Assembly (NCBI GenBank): GCA_026004795.1 | Contig: BPJV01000010.1 | Location: forward strand, 62,001-126,000 | Direction: 5' to 3' | DNA length: 64,000 bases | From: Pirellulaceae bacterium | Lineage (GTDB): Bacteria; Planctomycetota; Planctomycetia; Pirellulales; Pirellulaceae | Shown here: piece by piece, positions 1 to 8,614 of the stretch | Position numbering within the stretch: position 1 is the first letter of the stretch | Layout: each line of letters starts with the position of its first letter | The notes under the pieces: generated by a model | Seen by the model: the letters and a program-made list of their open reading frames with translations, nothing else | What the model was told of the DNA's origin: nothing | The model's database searches: none | Translations under genes and position numbers: made by a program

Positions 1-2
1 TC

Positions 3-308
3 GAGCTGCTTCCAGATGCCGCTGCCATCCGATACCGCTACGGACTGGCGTTGTACCTCGACGGGCAAGCGGAAGCCGCTGCCGAGCATCTGGTGGCTGC
101 CGCGACACTCGAGCCGACGGCCGCGGCCTATGCTCAGGCCGCTGCGCTGTTGTTCGAGCATTTGCAAAAGTGGGACGACGCGTTGTACTGGGCGCGAGAA
201 GCCGTCAAGCGCAACCCCGAGGACCCAGCCAACACCGTGCTTTTGCAGCGAATTGCGCAGGCCGCGGGGCAGGCGACGAACGATTCGCCCGCATCGCGTG
301 CCCCCTGA
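3..308 (+). CDS. TPR-repeat protein, C-terminal part (5' end outside window)
   Basis: The frame is open from the first bases of the window, so only the last 100 or so residues are present. They are alanine-rich amphipathic helices (for example AEAAAEHLVAAATLEP and DDALYWAREAVKRNPEDP) with the small-large-small spacing of tetratricopeptide repeats, ending in a short polar tail. TPR domains act as protein-protein interaction scaffolds; the partner cannot be told from this fragment. A TTG at 51 could be read as a start, but the repeat pattern continues upstream of it, so I treat the gene as truncated by the window edge. It converges on the hemQ gene with about 40 bases between the stops. Confidence 0.6.
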   Translation, partial: ELLPDAAAIRYRYGLALYLDGQAEAAAEHLVAAATLEPTAAAYAQAAALLFEHLQKWDDALYWAREAVKRNPEDPANTVLLQRIAQAAGQATNDSPASRAP

Positions 309-349
309 GCGGCGTGGGAATGTGCAGCCGGAGCGTCCCCGGCAGGACA

Positions 350-1195
350 CTACTGCCCAATCCCGCAGAATCGCAAGATGTCCGCCGCACTCGCCCGATA
401 GCCGGTGTAAAACGAACCAAATTCCCCGTACTTCGCGCTGGCCTCATCAAAACGCATGCGGTAAACGATGTCTTTCAGGTAGTCAGGGCGGCGGGCCCAC
501 AAGGTGACCCCCCATTCCCAGTCATCCAAGCCTACCGAAACAGTAACGATCTGCGTCACCCGGCCCGCAAACAGCATCCCGCTCTGCGCGTGCTCGGCCA
601 TCATTTCATTTCGCCGCGAAAAGGGAGTGGTAAACCAGTTCGCTCCCACCACGCGACTCTTATTCATCGGGTAGAAACACAGCGCTGGCCAATCGGGTAG
701 ATCGGGAGTCAGCCGCTGGGCATTCATCATCGGCAACCGCTTCTCGTAGGCCGCCACTTTGGCCGCAAACGCAGGAGAATTGGGGTCTTCTCCCCCACGC
801 TTCAATCTCTCCGCATACTGCTCCGGCGAAGGAACGTATTCGGAGATCTCCGTGAGGGACACGAACGAATAAGTGGGTGACAATCCACGCCCCAGTGGAC
901 CGGCCATCAGTTGTTGATGCAAACCTTGCAGTTTCAATGGGTCAGGGTCGAAAAGAATCAACCCGAAATCGGCTTTATGACCGGCGACGAGAAACGATTG
1001 CATCCGCACGGGAGCCTGATCGCGTTGAGGATCGAGCAGATGAAGGAATACCTCGGTGCCCGCCGAGATTTCCGCAGGAGAGAGGTGGGCCAGATTACTT
1101 CTATCGAAGCGGTAGAAGAGGTGCAGACAATGCCACCCTACGGTCGGCTCCACTCCCGGTTCTGGCAATTCCGATGGGGGGACTGGTCTCGACAT
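350..1195 (-). CDS. hemQ: Coproheme decarboxylase HemQ/ChdC (chlorite dismutase-like family)
   Basis: HemQ performs the last step of the coproporphyrin-dependent haem pathway: peroxide-driven decarboxylation of coproheme to haem b in the cytoplasm. The C-terminal half carries family hallmarks: FYPMNKSR, containing the tyrosine that matches the catalytic radical site (about residue 175), MMAEHAQSG with the probable proximal haem-ligand histidine (about residue 202), then GLDDWEWGVTLWA and RFDEASAKYGEFGSFY. Length (about 280 residues) fits. I chose the ATG at 1195 because AAAGGAG lies 13 bases upstream; an in-frame ATG at 1219 has no visible ribosome site. No other haem gene is nearby. The enzyme assignment is firm; the exact start is less so. 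Confidence 0.9.
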   Translation of the reverse strand: MSRPVPPSELPEPGVEPTVGWHCLHLFYRFDRSNLAHLSPAEISAGTEVFLHLLDPQRDQAPVRMQSFLVAGHKADFGLILFDPDPLKLQGLHQQLMAGPLGRGLSPTYSFVSLTEISEYVPSPEQYAERLKRGGEDPNSPAFAAKVAAYEKRLPMMNAQRLTPDLPDWPALCFYPMNKSRVVGANWFTTPFSRRNEMMAEHAQSGMLFAGRVTQIVTVSVGLDDWEWGVTLWARRPDYLKDIVYRMRFDEASAKYGEFGSFYTGYRASAADILRFCGIGQ

Positions 1196-1406
1196 GGTAA
1201 TTCCGTCACTCCTTTGCATCTACTTCACGGGTGATGATCAATAAAGCTTTGCCGTCGCACAGGCATCCGGTCCAGACAGGTCGCCATTGGTTTTCCCACG
1301 CGCCGTCAGGAACAGAGCTTGCTCTCCTCCGACAGGCACCGACAGCGATCGCCGTCGGTGCCATTATGTGCCAATCACTAAAATCCTTCGAGTGCGGTTA
1401 AACTCG

Positions 1407-2927
1407 CTATTCCGCCTCACCCCGCACCGGCCAGTTAGGATCCATGCGGTGTTCGCGGTCCAGGATCTCCACCGCACGGCGCACAATCTCTGGATGCTGT
1501 GCGGCCACATCACGCGCTTCGCCCACGTCGGATTCCAGATCAAATAAGCGCACCGGCCCGTCGAACATCGGCTGCCGAATGGCTTTCCAGCGTCCAAAAC
1601 GGACTGCTTGGGCCGTACCACGTTCATGAAACTCCCAGTAGATGGGAGTGGTGCGCGTTGCATCTAGCCTGCCATCGAGTAGCACCGAACTAAAATCCTC
1701 ACTATCCAATTCGTGATTGTTGGGTAACGGAGCCCCGGTGATGGAGGCAAACGTCCGAAAGAAGTCACCGAAGTACCATGGCCCGGTTGCTTCCCCACCG
1801 GGAGCAATGTGATTGGGCCAGCACGCGATCATGGGGACCCGAATCCCGCCTTCGGTCAAATCGCGTTTGTAGCCGGTGAGGGGACCATTGGAATCGAAGA
1901 AGTCCGCATCGTGGCCACCTTCGTGATGAGGGCCATTGTCGGAGGTAAAGAGAATCAATGTCTGCTCGGCCAGTCCCAATTGGCGGACCGTTTCCACCAA
2001 CCGATGGCAGTCCCGATCGATATTGCTGATCATCGCCGCGAACCCTTTCTCGGCATCAGGCCATGGGCGAGTGGCATATTCCCCCCAGGTGGGCACCTCC
2101 ATCCCGTCGCTGCCAGCTTCATTGTTCGCGTGCGGAACGTTCATTGCGTAGTATAGAAAAAACGGTCGATCGCGGTGGCGCTTGACGAATTCGATCGCCG
2201 CATCGGCCAATAAGTCGGGTGCGTACTGCACGCGCTTTTGGGCAACACCTCGACCGTGTTGCGGTTGGCCCGGTTGTTGAAAGGGTTTCCATTTCTTGGC
2301 TACCTCGTTTTCCAAACGTACCACCATCGCATTGCGAATCAGGAATTCGGGGTAGAAGTTGTGAGCATGCCACATGTCGACGTAGCCGAAAAAATGGTCG
2401 AAGCCGACCTGGTGCGGATTGGTCAAGTCGTGTGGCGTTCCCACCCCCCATTTACCAATGCACCCGGTGGCATACCCTGCGGATTGGAGCATGGAAGCGA
2501 TCGTGGGGTAACCTGAGGGAAGAACGATCGGTTGCAACGAATTACCACGAACGGGCGTATGCCCCGTATGCTGGCCGGTTAACAGAACGCTGCGCGATGG
2601 GGCACAGACCGTGCAGCCGGCATAAAACTGAGTGAACCGCACTCCTGCGGAGGCCAGGGAATCCAAATGCGGCGTTTTCAAAACGCTTTGTCCGTAGCAA
2701 CCAAGGTCACCATATCCTAGGTCATCGGCCAAAATCAAAATAATATTCGGTCGGTCGGACCTGTCGGCCGAATAGGCCAGCATCTCTTCGGTGATGCCAC
2801 CTAGCCATACCGTCAGGAGAACAACGGACAACGCCATTGCAGGACGAAGGGTGGGAAGGAAACGGGCCCGATAACAACCACGACCATGGACGGACGCCGC
2901 ACCAGCATCGAGAACAATCTTTTTCAT
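1407..2927 (-). CDS. Secreted sulfatase (formylglycine-dependent arylsulfatase family)
   Basis: A sulfate-ester hydrolase of the alkaline phosphatase superfamily, likely acting on a sulfated polysaccharide outside the cytoplasm. The N-terminus has an arginine-rich stretch followed by a hydrophobic segment (about residues 29-44), consistent with an export signal. Metal ligands appear in ILADDLGYGD (D68, D69). The signature CAPSR (C108) is the C-x-P-S-R site converted to formylglycine by a sulfatase-modifying enzyme, which is not in this window. GKWGVGTPHDLTNPHQVGFDHFFGY and LILFTSDNGPH are further family motifs. Its stop lies downstream of the acetyltransferase gene at 2938-4065 on the same strand with a 10-base gap, so the two are probably cotranscribed. 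Substrate cannot be assigned from sequence alone. Confidence 0.92.
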   Translation of the reverse strand: MKKIVLDAGAASVHGRGCYRARFLPTLRPAMALSVVLLTVWLGGITEEMLAYSADRSDRPNIILILADDLGYGDLGCYGQSVLKTPHLDSLASAGVRFTQFYAGCTVCAPSRSVLLTGQHTGHTPVRGNSLQPIVLPSGYPTIASMLQSAGYATGCIGKWGVGTPHDLTNPHQVGFDHFFGYVDMWHAHNFYPEFLIRNAMVVRLENEVAKKWKPFQQPGQPQHGRGVAQKRVQYAPDLLADAAIEFVKRHRDRPFFLYYAMNVPHANNEAGSDGMEVPTWGEYATRPWPDAEKGFAAMISNIDRDCHRLVETVRQLGLAEQTLILFTSDNGPHHEGGHDADFFDSNGPLTGYKRDLTEGGIRVPMIACWPNHIAPGGEATGPWYFGDFFRTFASITGAPLPNNHELDSEDFSSVLLDGRLDATRTTPIYWEFHERGTAQAVRFGRWKAIRQPMFDGPVRLFDLESDVGEARDVAAQHPEIVRRAVEILDREHRMDPNWPVRGEAE

Positions 2928-2937
2928 CGCCTATTGC

Positions 2938-4065
2938 CTAGTGATGAGTATGAGCCTGGAGAAGCGCTCGCCGAGCAGTCGCCGCGCCCTTGCGCAGGGC
3001 ATCGACGAAATGGAGCACTTGGCCATAACACCTTGAACGGAACTGGGGGGGGATAACTCGCACCTGTTGGGCCGGCAACGGGGCGGCTCGCATGCGCGCC
3101 TTATACGCTTCATCGCCGCGGAGAAAGTCGACATAGTCTCCGCGACGTTGGCAGGTACGGTGGATGGCAGCGATAAACATCATCCTTCCTGGACTGAGGC
3201 GGGCATGATAGCGAGACCAACCTAGCTGATAAAAATAACGGTTCTGTCGAGAATCGACCAGGCACAGCAACACACCAATGACTGCTCCACGATACTTCAG
3301 CCGGACCGCCTCGCACGCTCCCTGGGAACCCAACGCGGAGGCCATCGAGTAGAGGAATCGTTCCATCTGCGGCGAGTTCAGCGAATCCCTTTCTGGACGT
3401 GCCGACCAGTTTTGACGGTGGAGACTCAAGCATTGCTCAACGGCTTCGGCAAGCGCTGGCGGCCGGTCAAGGAATTCCAACTGAAGTGAGTTCCCTTCGT
3501 GGATGCGGTCGAACAGTCGGCGTGCCGTTCGCCGTTCATGGCGAGACGTTCGCTGCAACAGGGCTTTCCACCCACCGGTGCAATCCAACCGCCACGTATT
3601 GATCCGCCGCAAGGCCGTGACTTCATGGCCGCAGGCTTGCAACGCCTGCAACCAACGCTGCGTTGACTCATCGTCGCAGCTCAAACCATCCCAGACCCCG
3701 AATTGGGCATGTCGCGGCCAGATCTCCGTCCGAAAGAAATCGCTCAGTAACGCGTATCCCGCCTCACGATGGTCCTCAGAAATCAATACCCCTTGATAAT
3801 CCGAACAGGCGTGCTCATCTCCCAGCAACCGCAAACAGCGCCACCCCGACCAATTGCGCTGGATGTAGCAAGGGACGATTCCTACCAGGTGTTCACCGTG
3901 CTGCACGACGACGATGCATAAACGCTTGCGCGCATCTTGCATGCTCTGCCACCAAGATTCGTACCACGCGGGGGATTGCATCGGGGTGGGGGCCAGCCGA
4001 TGCCAGGCATGAAGCATCGCGGCCTCGGTCGGCCACTGGTCAAGCACTTCGATGCGCAAAGCCAT
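2938..4065 (-). CDS. BioF2/FemAB-like GNAT-fold acetyltransferase
   Basis: The protein resembles the BioF2-like/CelD acyltransferase group (GNAT fold, related to FemAB peptidyl transferases) often found with polysaccharide biosynthesis genes. Visible features: an N-terminal SPAWYESWWQSM segment typical of the family, a block LVGIVPCYIQRN...CLRLLGDEHACSDYQG, and in the second half the pattern LSLHRQNWSARPE...VRLKYRGAVIGVLLCLVDSRQNRYFYQLGWS, which matches the acyl-CoA-binding half. The C-terminus is rich in Arg/Ala/His. It sits 10 bases upstream of the sulfatase start and is probably its operon leader. The ATG at 4065 gives full family length (375 residues). The acceptor is unknown. Confidence 0.75.
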   Translation of the reverse strand: MALRIEVLDQWPTEAAMLHAWHRLAPTPMQSPAWYESWWQSMQDARKRLCIVVVQHGEHLVGIVPCYIQRNWSGWRCLRLLGDEHACSDYQGVLISEDHREAGYALLSDFFRTEIWPRHAQFGVWDGLSCDDESTQRWLQALQACGHEVTALRRINTWRLDCTGGWKALLQRTSRHERRTARRLFDRIHEGNSLQLEFLDRPPALAEAVEQCLSLHRQNWSARPERDSLNSPQMERFLYSMASALGSQGACEAVRLKYRGAVIGVLLCLVDSRQNRYFYQLGWSRYHARLSPGRMMFIAAIHRTCQRRGDYVDFLRGDEAYKARMRAAPLPAQQVRVIPPQFRSRCYGQVLHFVDALRKGAATARRALLQAHTHH

Positions 4066-4357
4066 GGGATTGGGGACTTTGTGTAGCTATGCTCATGAGT
4101 TTGGAGTCACGGTCTGCTGGCTATTCCACGGAATCAAAGCCACTGGCACCCTCCCGAACATCCATTTTTGCAGAAAGGTCGGATTCCGGTTAAGTGTGGT
4201 ACGCGGTCACGGTTACTGCTGGAATTCATCCACTTTTTTGCGCTCTCGTATCAACTCCTCGGCGGCTCGCAGTAGAATAAGCAGCATGAACATCAGAATT
4301 GTTCCCGCCTGAACGTTATCCTCAAGACCTGCTACTGTGTCCTGTCGAGGTTTTTGC
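4066..4357. other. Divergent intergenic region between acetyltransferase and PQQ-propeller genes
   Basis: About 290 bases separate two divergent genes, so both promoters should lie here. I see no clear minus-35/minus-10 pair and no convincing small gene. A frame on the minus strand covering 4213-4668 overlaps the start of the propeller gene and has no recognisable motif. Confidence 0.4.
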
Positions 4358-5641
4358 ATGAAAAACTCCCTAGGATGTCGTTGGACAGCACCGTTATCGA
4401 TGTTATTGGCCGTAGGCGCGATTTCAGTGGCCCTGGCATCCGAGCCATCTATGCAAGGCGAGCAATGGTCGCGCTTTCGCGGCCCCGAAGGCCGGGGCGT
4501 GGAGCCGAATTGCACGGTCGACTTGCCGTGGAAACCGGCTGACGTCGCTTGGGAGATCACTCTGCCGGGACGCGGCAACGGTTCGCCCGTCGTGTGGCAC
4601 GACCGCGTTTTCCTGATGAGTGCTGACCCAGATTCGGCGGACCGATTTCTGCTAGCGTACGATGTCACAACCGGACAGGAGCTGTGGCGACGCGATTATC
4701 CGTCCCAACCACATCATCTCCACCAGCGGAGCAGCTATGCGTCCAGCACCCCGTGCGTCACCGAGCAGGCCGTCTATTTCACTTGGGGGAGTCCGGAGAG
4801 CGTTGTACTCAAAGCTTTGACCCATGACGGAGAGGAGATTTGGAGTCGGGACTTAGGCCCCTATGTCAGTCAACACGGATACGGAGCCTCACCAGTCGTC
4901 TACGGCGACAAGTTAGTGCTGTTCAACAGCCAGCAAGCGGAACAGTTGCCACCTGGGGCAACGCCCGGACAATCACGTGTGCAGTGCTTTGACGCACGAA
5001 CAGGCCAAACACTGTGGGAAACGCCGTTGACCACTACCAGGGCGTGTTACGGTATTCCCCTGCTGTACACGACCGAAGAAGGGGAACAGGCCATACTGCT
5101 CAGCAATACAGGTAATGGCATCTTCGCGCTGAGATTGGAAGATGGCAAACCGTTATGGAACCAGCCGGTCTTCTCCAAAAGGTGCGTCTCGTGCCCGCAA
5201 ATTGCCGGTGAGTTGGCGATCGGCACGGAAGGATCCGGTGGCGGCGGCAATATTCTCTTTGCGGTCCATCTGCACGGAGACCATCGTGTGGCTTTCAAAA
5301 TCGACCGTTCGGCTCCCTACGTGCCCAGCCCAGTTGTGTTCGGAAACCACCTCTATCTATGGGAAGACCGCGGAATCGTCTCGGTCGTCGATTGGCGCAG
5401 CGGAGAGGTGCTGAACCGCAAGCGAGTGGGCGGCAATGTCTCCTCCTCGCCGGTGATCGCTGGTCGGACGTTGATCGGAATATCCGAAGAGGGAACGGTT
5501 ACTTTTCTCTCGGCAAGCCCGGAGTTGGAGACGGTTGGCGAGATCGAGTTGCATGAGACCACACGGGCCACGCCAGTGGTGCGACCCAACTATCTCTTGA
5601 TCCGTACCACGTCTCGATTGCTGCGCGTCGGCAAGCCATAA
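4358..5641 (+). CDS. Secreted PQQ-like beta-propeller repeat protein
   Basis: An outer-membrane or periplasmic propeller protein of the kind very common in planctomycetes. After a signal peptide (MKNSLGCRWTAPLSMLLAVGAISVALA) come WSRFRGPEGRGV, the typical opening of planctomycete PQQ proteins, and repeated blades such as AYDVTTGQELWRRDYP, CFDARTGQTLWETPL, ALRLEDGKPLWNQPV and VVDWRSGEVLNRKRV. These tryptophan-docking repeats form an 8-bladed propeller; here it is probably a scaffold or sensor, since no dehydrogenase residues are recognisable. I chose the ATG at 4358 because GAGG lies 7 bases upstream; a GTG at 4337 in frame is less likely. The last 156 bases of the gene are present a second time downstream at 6833-6988. 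Confidence 0.85.
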   Translation: MKNSLGCRWTAPLSMLLAVGAISVALASEPSMQGEQWSRFRGPEGRGVEPNCTVDLPWKPADVAWEITLPGRGNGSPVVWHDRVFLMSADPDSADRFLLAYDVTTGQELWRRDYPSQPHHLHQRSSYASSTPCVTEQAVYFTWGSPESVVLKALTHDGEEIWSRDLGPYVSQHGYGASPVVYGDKLVLFNSQQAEQLPPGATPGQSRVQCFDARTGQTLWETPLTTTRACYGIPLLYTTEEGEQAILLSNTGNGIFALRLEDGKPLWNQPVFSKRCVSCPQIAGELAIGTEGSGGGGNILFAVHLHGDHRVAFKIDRSAPYVPSPVVFGNHLYLWEDRGIVSVVDWRSGEVLNRKRVGGNVSSSPVIAGRTLIGISEEGTVTFLSASPELETVGEIELHETTRATPVVRPNYLLIRTTSRLLRVGKP

Positions 5642-5677
5642 CTCGCGGGAGCCGCTGGTGCCGATCCCCCGGGAGGA
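5486..5677 (+). repeat. Direct repeat, copy 1 (3' end of the PQQ-propeller gene plus 36 bases)
   Basis: This 192-base stretch covers the last 156 bases of the propeller gene, its stop codon and 36 bases beyond. It recurs at 6833-7024 with a single mismatch by eye (G at 5533 is T in the second copy). The two copies are 1347 bases apart in the same orientation. Confidence 0.9.
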
Positions 5678-5689
5678 CTGCACCTACCA

Positions 5690-5712
5690 GTAGTGGAATT
5701 CGCCAGAATTCC
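5690..5712 (-). repeat. Palindrome-containing 23-base intergenic repeat, copy 1
   Basis: On the minus strand this reads GGAATTCTGGCGAATTCC followed by ACTAC. The same 23 bases occur at 43994-44016 and 44069-44091 on the plus strand. The core is a near-perfect palindrome around two EcoRI-like GAATTC halves. It lies just outside the repeated tail of the propeller gene. Confidence 0.8.
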
Positions 5713-6059
5713 CATATACTCAATAGGACCACAGGGACGGCATGAGCACGCCCCAGCTACAATGGTGATCATTACTGATCCGCTTGCGGGGCGTCCCACA
5801 ATCGTCAGGGCCTCAATTCGCCCCGTAGGGGCAGGGCCATGAAAGCCCAGGGCAGAGCGACAGCGGCGTAGCCGCTGGAAGCGCCGCCCTGGGAGAACAA
5901 ATGCCCAACCATCGTAGCCCTGAAAGGGCGCCCCAATTCTGCCTTACGTCCTGGACCTACATAGAAACCGTAGCCGCCGCCAGAGGACGATCAAGCCGCC
6001 GCCACCGCGTCGGCCCTAGTTGTCGTCGCGTAGCGACGCCGTGATGGTAGCTCGGTCAC

Positions 6060-6422
6060 TCATGGCCGGGGCGTCGGGGCCCGCAATTTTTCCCAATCCG
6101 TCGCGTGGCGACGCGGTGTGGCGCTGTCTGGCGATGTGCAGGCAGAGCCTGCAAGGCATTGAGTTCCCAGGCGGAGCTTGGGAACCAGAAATGGATCGAA
6201 GAGGGCGCTCCAGTTGGCCAATCGCTGGAACGACGCATCGCGCAGCGATTGGTAATCCCAGCCCATCTCGCCCAGCAACATAATGGCCTGGTCGACCGAT
6301 TCGTAATGCTGTTGGTAATCGACCGAAAAGCTGGTCGAGGAGGATGCCGAACCGTTCCACGTGGACGTGTCATCAGCGGCCAGACTGGCCGATGCGATGC
6401 CGTTGCGGGACGGAGTGGTAGG
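6060..6422 (-). pseudogene. Decayed protein-coding fragment interrupted by an intergenic repeat
   Basis: On the minus strand one open frame reads through protein-like sequence (STSFSVDYQQHYESVDQ, MLLGEMGWDYQSLRDASFQR, LANWSALFDPF) and then runs directly into the repeat-encoded VPKLRLGTQ motif at 6163-6185. Just upstream the likely continuation (LAPMSRSMTYHSVPQR) is in another frame, after a TGA at 6423-6425. This pattern suggests the tail of a former secreted protein that has lost its start, suffered a frameshift and received a repeat. I do not recognise the family. Confidence 0.35.
6163..6185. repeat. Inverted repeat of the 'SQAPAW/VPKLRLG' intergenic type
   Basis: GTTCCCA and TGGGAAC flank a GC-rich nine-base centre. 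Read in different frames this element gives peptides such as SQAPPGN and VPKLRLGTQ, which recur in spurious planctomycete protein predictions. It is best regarded as a small palindromic intergenic repeat. Confidence 0.6.
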
Positions 6423-6832
6423 TCATGCTGCGGCTCATGGGCGCGAGGGATTCAAATACCTTCGCTGCATCGATAGGTCGCCCCTTCAGGGCGATCAGGG
6501 ATCGTGGGGATCCTCTGCCACCCAGGGCGTCGGCCGCATGCGAGCGGTGCTCGCTTGACGGCCTTGCCCCGGGCTAGTTTGGTCTGGCCCCTGCGGGGCG
6601 TTGCCGCCAGGCTACGGTGCCGACAGAGCTTCGCTCAAACTCTACACTCGGAAGGACCATTGTGGAGCGCGATTTCCATTCACACAGCCGGTTGAACAAC
6701 TCGGCCAACCGCCGAACAGTGATATCGAGACGGCATGCTGAAGCCACGACGACTCACCAGCCCGCGGATTCTAAATTCGTATTGGGGAGACACTTGTGTT
6801 AACCCAAATGGTGGGTAACACCAAACTGCCCC

Positions 6833-7024
6833 GAAGAGGGAACGGTTACTTTTCTCTCGGCAAGCCCGGAGTTGGAGACTGTTGGCGAGATCGAGTTGCA
6901 TGAGACCACACGGGCCACGCCAGTGGTGCGACCCAACTATCTCTTGATCCGTACCACGTCTCGATTGCTGCGCGTCGGCAAGCCATAACTCGCGGGAGCC
7001 GCTGGTGCCGATCCCCCGGGAGGA
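6833..7024 (+). repeat. Direct repeat, copy 2 (orphan copy of propeller-gene tail)
   Basis: Second copy of the 192-base block at 5486-5677, with one mismatch. It carries the last 156 bases of the propeller gene including the stop codon, but no upstream coding sequence of that gene, so it is a non-functional duplicate. The near identity points to a recent duplication or to gene conversion. Confidence 0.9.
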
Positions 7025-7172
7025 GTGCTCGGGGGCAACAGACAGGTCTCCCGCCTGGGTGATCGATCGCTGGCAAGGCCGCAGTACGACCATTCCTACC
7101 CCGGCAAACACGCCGGCACACCCTCAAAGTAGCGTCACCACGGCCGGCGGATAGTGTCCATCGACGGGATGG

Positions 7173-8246
7173 CTACGGTTTCTGAAGCGACTCCGATCGC
7201 TCGCGCTGCCAAACCTGCTTCATCCGCTCGATTTCCTCTCTGGCTCGCTGACGCGCAAGTTGCTCCACTTCTGCAATTCTCGCCTCCGCCTCATGCAACT
7301 GTCGAGTGCGCTGCTCCAAGATATCGCTTTGCTGTTCCAACCGACTACGCATCTCGTGCAACTCACGTTCTAACGCATGGCGTTGTTCCATCATTTCAGC
7401 AACCTGATTCCGCAATCGCTCAGCGCCCTCCTGTTCGCGGTGAAGTTGTTCCACCTGTTGTTGCAAATGTTCAAGTTGCAACGAATGAATCTTCTCCGCA
7501 GCCTGGTTCTCAAGTTTGGCAATCTCAAGCTGTGCCCGCAATTCCACGTTCTGGCGCATCAACTCCATCATCTTCTCGAATACCGGTGACTCCGTTACGC
7601 GCTTCCATGCATCGAGAAACCCGTCGCCAACTGCGTGGTGACCGCTGTGATAACTGCCCCCGTCGTGATCCGGCACAGGGGGGTGAGCAGGTACAGGCGG
7701 TCTCCAAGCCGGACCGCCGCCATGCGCCGCGCCTGGCGGGCCAAAACTAGGAGAAGAAGGCGGAGGAAATGGCGGGGGTACTGGGTTTCCCCACTGCCGA
7801 TTCGGGGGCGGCACGGGAGAAACATCAGGCTTGTGGGCCTCGGACATCTGTTTTTTCTCTGGCGGCACCATGGGAGGTTTCGCCGGTTGGCGGGGAGCCG
7901 ATCGCTGATGGTCAGGCCCCGGGCGACGTTTCTTCTCCGTGTGACCTTTCCGAGTCGGTGCCGGCGCTGCCTCCTCCGTCGTCTGGTGCTTCATGTTGTA
8001 AGGTGGCCGTTCTTTCTTCGGCGCTGGGCGGCGATCGCTGACCACATCGGTCGCTGTCGCTTCGGTGGAATCCGCGATGAGGTCCGGAGAGGCTGCCGCC
8101 ACGCCGCGAGGCATGGTCCCTGACACCGCCAGGATCATCATCAGGCCCCAAGGACAAGCCATCGTCAACCTGAGACGACAGCCGGCGGACTCCGAAAATA
8201 CCTGGGCACCTTGCCCCCTGTCTCGGCATACAGGACTTTGGTACAT
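7173..8246 (-). CDS. Secreted proline-rich coiled-coil protein of unknown function
   Basis: The start at 8246 is supported by CAGGAG 8 bases upstream of the ATG; the frame continues open upstream but without protein-like sequence. The product (357 residues) has an unusual N-terminus with a hydrophobic stretch (MACPWGLMMILAVSGTM, about residues 29-45) that may be a signal peptide. A basic Pro/Lys/Arg-rich and Gly/Pro-rich linker follows to about residue 225. The C-terminal third is a long Glu/Gln/Arg-rich coiled coil (from about EKMMELMRQNVELRAQL to ARQRAREEIERMKQVWQ). I recognise no catalytic domain. The layout suggests an envelope structural or tethering protein. About 370 bases separate it from the GT2 gene upstream. 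Confidence 0.65.
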   Translation of the reverse strand: MYQSPVCRDRGQGAQVFSESAGCRLRLTMACPWGLMMILAVSGTMPRGVAAASPDLIADSTEATATDVVSDRRPAPKKERPPYNMKHQTTEEAAPAPTRKGHTEKKRRPGPDHQRSAPRQPAKPPMVPPEKKQMSEAHKPDVSPVPPPNRQWGNPVPPPFPPPSSPSFGPPGAAHGGGPAWRPPVPAHPPVPDHDGGSYHSGHHAVGDGFLDAWKRVTESPVFEKMMELMRQNVELRAQLEIAKLENQAAEKIHSLQLEHLQQQVEQLHREQEGAERLRNQVAEMMEQRHALERELHEMRSRLEQQSDILEQRTRQLHEAEARIAEVEQLARQRAREEIERMKQVWQRERSESLQKP

Positions 8247-8614
8247 GCAACTTGCTCCTGGTAATATTCGCTCGGTGGGAACGCGCGTTTTGGTTGGGGT
8301 GCAGCACGTCGATACAACAAATCGTATTACGGTGAAATTGATTGTACGCGGCCACCGGGAGGGAAGCAAACGGCGCTTATTGCGTGGGTAGCGTTCCCTG
8401 AGCAGCGACGTCCCCGCGGAGACAGCGCTCCTCGCCGTCAACAATGATGGACCGAGTCCGCCCCTGCCAGTGGCACCAGTTGCCGGCAGTATGCTGGTTA
8501 CCAGTTCTCGCTCGGGGCGAGAAGAACCTCACGGTGGCCGCTGCACCCAAGGGCACCTGGACGGTGGTGCGGGCGAGCCAACGTCGACGTCTTCGCGGCA
8601 CGCCGCACCGCGGC
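8247..8614. other. Intergenic stretch without a supported gene
   Basis: About 370 bases between two minus-strand genes. Several overlapping frames exist, but all look like shadow frames of GC-rich DNA. Promoter sequences for the coiled-coil gene should lie here; none is distinctive. Confidence 0.4.

Larger units (their letters stand above)
5713..6832. other. Repeat-rich, gene-poor region with decayed sequence
   Basis: About 1.1 kb with no intact gene. It contains short GC-rich inverted or near-inverted modules typical of planctomycete and cyanobacterial intergenic repeats: CCCTGAAAGGGC near 5921, CCCCTTCAGGGCG near 6481, CCCCTGCGGGGCG near 6590, and a GTTCCCA...TGGGAAC element at 6163. Stops interrupt all frames or the frames lack protein-like composition, apart from a decayed minus-strand fragment at 6060-6422. 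The region looks like a sink for repeats and gene debris next to the duplicated propeller tail. Confidence 0.6.
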
